Both the position numbers and the translations under genes were made by a program. Of a stretch of DNA of 64,000 bases, positions 22,101 to 30,399 are shown one piece after another (positions within the stretch are counted from its first letter, which is position 1; each line of letters starts with the position of its first letter). Source of the DNA: Bicyclus anynana (taxonomy: Eukaryota; Arthropoda; Insecta; Lepidoptera; Nymphalidae); assembly GCF_947172395.1 (NCBI RefSeq), contig NC_069090.1, positions 10,422,226-10,486,225 on the forward strand, read 5' to 3'. Under the pieces are notes generated by a model. That model was not told where the DNA came from. It did no database searches and was given only the letters and a program-made list of their open reading frames with translations.

Positions 22101-25100
22101 ATACAAAATATACCTACATAAAACCTTTTCCTTTCTAGAACTTTTTTTAAATCTAAATATAAAGTATATACCTGCTCAGCCGCAGAGGGATTCTTCTCGA
22201 GTATCGCCTGCGCGGCCTTGTTGTTCCTGGCGGTGAGCGCGGCGGCGAAGGGCGTGACGCCGCGGTTGTCTCTGGCGGACAGGTCTATGCCCGGCTGCGA
22301 CAGCAGCAGCGATATGATGGCGGAGTGCTGGTTCTCTATTGCGATGTGCAGCGGAGTCTTGCCTTCCGCGTCCTTTGAGTTGATGTTCGCCCCGTGCTCC
22401 AGTAATGTCTGGTGAATATTTATTAAGATAAAAAACAATAAAAATTAAAGTTCATCACAATATCATCACTATCAGCCTATTTTAACGATCCACTTCAGAG
22501 CAAGAGCTCCCTTCTTATAGGAGAGGCGACATCAGCTTAGATTAGACCTATCCGCCAACCAAAACCATGGATTTTTTCGAGGTGAAAAGTCTAAGCCTAT
22601 GTGTTAATCCAGAGTAAAATCCATTTCCATTCCAAATTTCAGCTCTTCAGTAGCCGCAGCGTAAATGAGGAACAAACATACACACATACACAAATTTACG
22701 CTTTTGTAATATTAGAAAGATTAGTGTGATACATGATAACCACAAAAAACATGCACAATGTGATGTTATGCTGGGCCACACTAAAAAACATAATAAAACT
22801 TAAAGTACTACATATTTAGTTTGGCGCGCCTTCAACCGATCACAAGACAGGACTTAGGCAGTAGTATTAGTAGATAGGACAGAACGTGACACATCTCTTA
22901 CAGTGTGTTATGAAGTCGGTTAAGTCCTAAAAAAAGAAACATTATATTTAACACTCAAATATTCTGATTGTTTAAATGCCGTAGGCACATTGGAACCTCA
23001 GCGGCGTCTCCGGGGGGTTTGTACATCGCCTGGTGGAGCCTGAAGCAGAAGAGATGGGCGGAACGACTCTCTAAAGGCGTCTAATGAGACTCGGACACTC
23101 ACTTGTATGACTTCAGTGAGTCCCCACGTACAGCATAGATGCAGTGGCGACTGTTTGTCGGCCGCCACGTCAGCCCCTTCGCCGTTGGAGCCCGGCCGTC
23201 GGGGACTCTCCACGTCGCAGCCCGACCGGATTAGGAAGGTAGCAAGGGACTCTTTGTTCTCGTCTATTGCCCTAGCAAAACACACATTTTTTGATTTAGC
23301 AACGTAATCTCATGCTGTTTACTCATTCTGGCAACATAAATCACAAGGGTAGTAATACAAAGTATAATGCTGAAAGATAACATAAATTTTATAGATTTTT
23401 AAACATGCAAAATTTTCTACAAGCCGCTTTTCAAATTAAACAGATGGATGAAGGTCATTTCTAACTTGAATGTAAGATTATAAAACTAAGTCAGAAATCT
23501 TAATGTTTCAACCCAATCTGATTACTTTGAGACCTCAGTATGTAGGTACTAGTAAATATGATCTTACTTGTGCAGTAAGTTTTGTAAACACCCATCGGGG
23601 CCTGGACCCCAGCAGTCGGCATCAGCGCCATTACGGACCAGGATCTAGAAAATACATTAAAAAAATTTACGGCGACCCCAAAATTCCATAAGACAAGTAC
23701 ACTTATTGTGGTGGAACGTGTGAGAAGGATATTTTTTTTTGAAAAACCAAGTGACGTATAACTACTAACTATAAGTACTAATTATAGGGTGACAAGACTG
23801 ACATAATGCCAAGGGTGCCAATGTCTCGACGGTGCCCCCAACCCTAGAGACCGTGAGCTCAGATATTAAGGAGATACAAATAATAATATTCAGGAGGATT
23901 TTATTTAATCTAACATTAAATAAAATCCTCCTGAATGTTTTACTGGTCTCGAACGAATTCGTCACGGGCCCTATACGATATATTACGCTGCTGACGACTT
24001 CGTATCAATCTGTCAAATCTTATTTTCTACGCTACGTCACACACAACAGAGACGACTCTAATGGCATTTTTCAATAAAAGTTAAACAGTTTAAGATGTGG
24101 AGTATGCCAGAGATTGAAACAAATTAAAAGAACATAACCGATCGTTGTCAGTTAAAAATCACCTTTAATGTTCGGGTAATAAAGTGCAACTTACACTGGC
24201 AACCTCCTCCTGTCCGGAATCCAACGCAGCCCACAGCGGAGGCACTCCGTTAGCGTCTAGACGTCCCATGTCCACACCGCGCACACACAGAGCTTCTACT
24301 ACCAGGCCCAGGCGGCAATGTATCGCAAGTTGCAGTGGAGTTTCGCCCGCGTCAGTCCTATTTAACCAACATCTAACGCTTTGTATAAACACCAATACAA
24401 ACTTATGACGTCTCGGAAATTTGCTGCGAGCTGATACGCGCAGACAGTACACTAAATCAAGACGCGTGAGGCAACAACGTTACCGCTTATACCTAAAATT
24501 TTACATTGCGCGTCATCACGGACGATGTTCCGAGACGTCATAAAGCTCGCACCGGACTATACATAAAGAAACAGGGATGCAATGCGATTGTTAACATTAC
24601 TCTGGATTTGTAACAAGGTAATTATGGTCATGATATTTTTCCTTAATATTCATTGGAAAACATAATTAAGTTTTTTTATATAAATGAATTTAAAGATTAA
24701 ATTATCAATTAATTCTCATATTTTAGCATACAAATTCGAAAGCTTTAGTTAAACATTTTCTATATAAATGTATGTGAACTATACAATTATGAAGTCGGTT
24801 AGAAAGTATAAAACAACTGTCTCCTTCTTGATGTATTGAAATGATTTCGCAGATTCGCGGATTAAAAAAACTAATTTTTAAATTTAAAAACTTTGATTTA
24901 TTAAATTTCGAAAAGTACTTACAGTGCATTCATATCAGCGCCATGATCCAATAGGAAAATGGCGGTTCTAGAGTCTTCTTCGACGATGGACTGATGCAAC
25001 AACGTGAACCCCTTCCCGTTTCGAACGTTGGGGTCTGCCCCGCCTTCGATTAGCGGTGCCACTAGGTGCTTGTGACCTTAAGCAAATAAAAAGATTTGAT

Positions 25101-28100
25101 GTTAGTTAGTTTGATGTTAGTTAAGAACAAAAATAATTTACATATTTTATACAGCCGCTAAAAAAGGAATGTAAAATCTGAAATTAAAACTGAGTCACAT
25201 GAATATTTCAACTCCTACTCCTACATTACCCCAATTAAATTGTTCTGCTGTAAAGCTGTTACTTATTATTGTGATCTAACTATTCAGTATCATCTCCTGT
25301 ACCTTATTCCACTAAAGTGGGGTCGGCATAATATGTCAATCTCCTCCATTCACCTCTATTACTCATCAACTCATCATCCACTCCCTTTACATAAATATCC
25401 TGTTTCACACACTTCAACCACCTCTTTGGTCTTCCTCTCCTCTTGTGTCCTTCCACTTACAATTTCAACATTCTTCTGGTAATATGACTTTCATCCCTCC
25501 GCATTACATGTCCACACCAAGCTAACCATTCACTGCCCAATTTTTCTGTCACAGGTGCCACCTTCAGACTTTCTCTTACATCTAACTGTTCTACATATAA
25601 TTAATCTCCTCTTATTGTTAAAGTATTGTTTTTAAATTGGGAAACCCATGTCCTTAAATTTTGTTTCTACCACAAGAAGTTAGCAACATAAAAACAAAAT
25701 CACATTATGGGTAAATAGACCTATTCACAATAAGTTTAGAGATCATTTCCAAAAATGCTCTAGACAAGTAATTTCAATCTCTATCTTCCAATCAAGATAA
25801 ACGTTAACTTAAAACGAAGTGCTGCTACTTACCTTCGGTAAGCGCTAAACTGACGGGCGTGTCCCCTTCAGAGTTCTTCAAATTCAAATTTGGTAGTAAG
25901 CTGACATTAAAGCGGTCTGAGGGCGGCATGATACCCTTATCGACTGATTTTTTATGTTCGATTATGGCCATTACTGCTCCTTCGTGGTTATTTAATACTG
26001 CTAAATGAAGAGGAGTTTGTCTGAAAAGAAATTCAACAAGTTAAAATTCAAGGTCATTCTAAGGCCGTGGGTTCGATTTCCACACCAGTGGCACTTAGAG
26101 ATGGAGCTGGCACAACTCCGCCGCCATTGGACGATATTTTTTCTATTTCTCTTCACTTGGTAGCATATTACAAACAACTTAGTATGCGACCAAGTGAAGA
26201 GAAATAGACAAAATGACCACTAATGGCGGCGGAGTAATAGTACGAGTCCCATCTCTTTCGTCCCAACACAATGAAAGAGATTTTTCTGTATTTTCGGATG
26301 TGCTGTTGTTGGTTGAAATTTGTCTATTTCTCTTCACGAGATATGTCTTTGGTCGAATGTTAGCATTACTGGTATAGTAGAGTGTATAGATGAGTAACTT
26401 GTATAATAAAAAAGCTAAAATTTAATGTTAGAAATCCTTTCCATTAAATAGAAATACGCCAATATCTTCAAATTGGCTCATCGGATTTACATCGCACGCC
26501 AGTCTACTTTTTAACAAGAAAGCCGCATGATAATCAGTTTAGAAGCTACGATGCCGCAAATGAATTATCTAAATCTTAATAAACTAGCAGACACCCGCGA
26601 CTCCGTTCGGGTGAAAACTATAGGCATATAAAAATTCCTTTTAATTCTTAATCACTCCAACTAATGATGAAAACTGCATTAGAATCGCTTGCGTAGTAAA
26701 AAGATCTAACACTACAGACAGCAAGAAGATTTTTGTTTTGTATTTTATTAGCACGTTCCTAAGATAGAATACATATTTATGAATATTGTATTAAAAGGTT
26801 TATACATTGAGAAACTTGCAGAACCTACTTAAAAGTTACATACATTGTTTTCACATACATCTATAAACATGAGAGCAGGTTCGGTTTTATGGATGTGCAA
26901 ACTTGTAAATTGTGCAACGTATTGCTTTATATTATATACAAGTTGTATAAGCAGTAAGCACAAAACCAGACGGAATACTTCGAATATTGCTTCAATGGTT
27001 ATTTATATCCTTATAAACATCGATATCAATAACGCAGTCGGATTGTTAAGAGAAAGGATGAAAAGGAAAGTTGTCCTAAAATAAGTGTACCTACAGACAA
27101 AAATTCAAGAGATTTCTCTGCCGAATCGTAATACAACACATCGCTAAATAAATTGGCTCAGTAGTTTATCTTTAGATAAATATATTCTTCATCATCATTA
27201 TCATCCAATTTTAACGGGCTAGGCCTCTTTCCAATGCGAGATATTGATTTTGACCGAGACGGACATAACGTGCTCTTGGAGCTCTACCTTCTTAAAGGCC
27301 AAAAATTATTAAAGAAAACTTCTTTAGTAAAATAAAAGTTCAGTATTTCATAGCTATACACAGGACTCGAAACCAAGTCCTCTAGATCTACAAAAACTAT
27401 CCAGTGCAGTGTAACTACACTGCATATTATGAGTCGTAGGTTAGGTATAGGTATAGGTAGAACCCGATGTTTACATGTATGCCAATAAAGTGAGTGAGTG
27501 ACAGCAGTTCTCAAATCCGGAAAAAAAACCAATTGTTTCACCTGTGTACATTGTCCTTACTCACCCATTTGCCTTCAGCCTATCCACATAAAAAAGGGCT
27601 CCATTACCTTGTTTTCTCTTGGCGCTATTCTTAGGTCTGTTGGTCGTTCAAACCGATTGGGGTTAAGAAATCAGCCCCCAAAAACTATAGTCTCACCTGT
27701 ACACAGTGTCCTCGTGTTCACCATACGCTGTCTGCATGTTGGGCCTGGCGCCGTGATCCAGCAGCGCCGCAGTCAACCGCGTCAGTCCGTTCGCACACGC
27801 CGCGTGCAGCGCCGTCACCCCCGCCTCGTTGCTATGGTTCAACTCTCCGTTCAAGTGGGACGACAAAAATACTGCCGAATCCTGAATATATTAATGCAAT
27901 TATTATAAACTACAACAAAACAATAAAAGGATTGTTTATATTATCTCTGTATTCGTTATTTTTGTAACTATTTGTGTCCTATTGTTTCAAACACATATTT
28001 CCCATTCCTGTGATAACACCTATAGGGTGTCAGGATAAAAAGTAGCCTTAGTGTTATTTCACAATGTGGATTAATTTCATACAGATCCATTCAGCCGTTC

Positions 28101-30358
28101 TGGAGTTAGAAATGGTATTAACCAACCCTACTTAATTTTGTATATTTAGCAATTTTTTTGGAAGACACAAGAATGATAAATAAATATCTTACCTCAAACC
28201 ATCCTTGAGCCAATATATGCAGGAGACTATCACCCGACCCTGAATACAACGGATTCGGTTGGCAGCCCTTCTCCAATAACTTGGCTGCGAAACCTCTCTC
28301 CACAATGTTCTCCGATTTACCCTCCACCGGGTCTTCGGTGAAGGCGTTTTTGTTCGTGACAGGGGTGTCAAACGGATTGGACCCATTCATTACTAATGTC
28401 TCGCTAGACGATATCGATGCTCGCCTGTCATCGACCAGTGCGTAGTATAATGGTGGGTGTTCATCTGACAAAGTCCGTAAATTAGTGTCTAAGTTAGGCT
28501 GTTTTAGTAATAGGTCGAATATTCTTTGGTTCCTTGCTATTACCGCTTGGTGAAGAGGTGTGCTAAAAAGAATAACATTGTCCCTATACCACTTGTCAGT
28601 TATGTTAAACAACACATTGTATATTAAAAATTAAAGTATTATATTTATATTACCATTACGAATAGTAAGAAGTACAGTTTGTAAAAATTAAAGACTTTAA
28701 TTTAAATTCTTTACGTACTCTTGCCCACAATTTTAACCCTATACACTACAGGGCGTATAATGATTTTAAAAATTCCTATTCCTAAAGTAAAACCTTTAGG
28801 TAAAAATCTTAAACTACATTATTACTACTATTTTTCTGGTAGTAGATACACATACCAATTTTTACAAACGAAACTTGAAAAGTGAAGGATTAGGAAAGGC
28901 GGTTACAGTTTTTTTTTTAATTTAAATACAATTTTTTTAATTTAAATACAAAAATATAACTCAAAACTTGAAAGTTTTGAGTTATATTTTTGTAAAATTA
29001 TTAGTGGACTATTTGTTATACATATATAAAACATGCGAAAATATAAATAGAAGGGGGTGAAATAGGGGTTGACAGTTTACATTAATTTCAACGCGGACGA
29101 AGTGGCGGGCGTCCGCTAGTAATAACATAAATAAGTAAAAGTATGCAACGTAATTTTAAGTAAGAACATAAGTATTGTGTATTTAAATAATTATGGTTAT
29201 ACAAGCAAAGTACTTCTAACCAAGAGTAAATATTAAATTACTGTATACAAGTACCAAAGAGCTGTATACACACAATTCCCAGTGCTAGATACTCGTAAAT
29301 ATTATGTTTGACATCCTTGGACGTAATACCTCAGATGGTATCTTACGGAGTAAAGTACTAGATTAAATAAACATCGCGTGTTGTTTATTGAAATGTACTT
29401 TATTTAACTAATTTATTAAGGAAGAGAAAGCCACTCAGTGTAAAAATATAACTGAATATAAACAAAACACACGCAATACTCGATAAAACTACATTTGATA
29501 AATATTGGATTTCAGCAAATTATAGACATTACCATTTTCAAACAAACGCAATCTGAAATCTGGACATATCTACCAAAAAAAATACAGATATGTATTAATT
29601 TGAAAGTGGTATGTCGAAATTGGGTTAAAAGTACACTTAACATATATAATAATGCATATAAATATAAGTAAGTACGAGCTTAAATTTATCTCACTTAGAT
29701 TTTGTTGAATACAGTACGTTTTTATGCAATGTACTTTACTTATCTCGTGATCTAGGTAATGAAAATAATTTACTACAAAGAGCATTCCGTAAGATTTTTA
29801 TTGCTCCTTAAGACGCATGATTTTGCACGTTTTCAAAGTATACTACTAGACGCTCTGCGGTTTCACCCGTTAGTTCCTATTCTCATAGGAATACGGAAAT
29901 AAAATAAAATTAAAATTAGTCATCTTACTCAGTAAAGTAGCTTTATATTGGTAAAAGAATTTTTAAAATCGATGAAGTAGTTTTTTATTAAATCGTAAAA
30001 CTAATCTTATTAATATTAGTTTGGATTTTATTTTTCCTCTGCTAGCTTATTATGCATTAGAGTAACTAAGCCGCCCGTGTCTAGTAGTAATTTAGTAGTT
30101 TAGAGGATGATTATTTTCTAGTCTAACATACACTAGTCATATACTCACTATCCCTTTCTATTTTGTAAGTTGAGGTCTGCACCCTTTTTCACAGCAGCTT
30201 CCGCTATCTCCACCATTTGTTCCATTGTGTGCACGTCACAGGAACTTGTTGTGAGTGCCGCTATCAGATGTAGCACCGTGTCTCCTTCTTCCCTATAATA
30301 TTCATTCCCTTTAATATATTCACCTTTATTATTCAACTACTCAGTAAAAATCATCATT

Positions 30359-30399
<41 letters not shown>

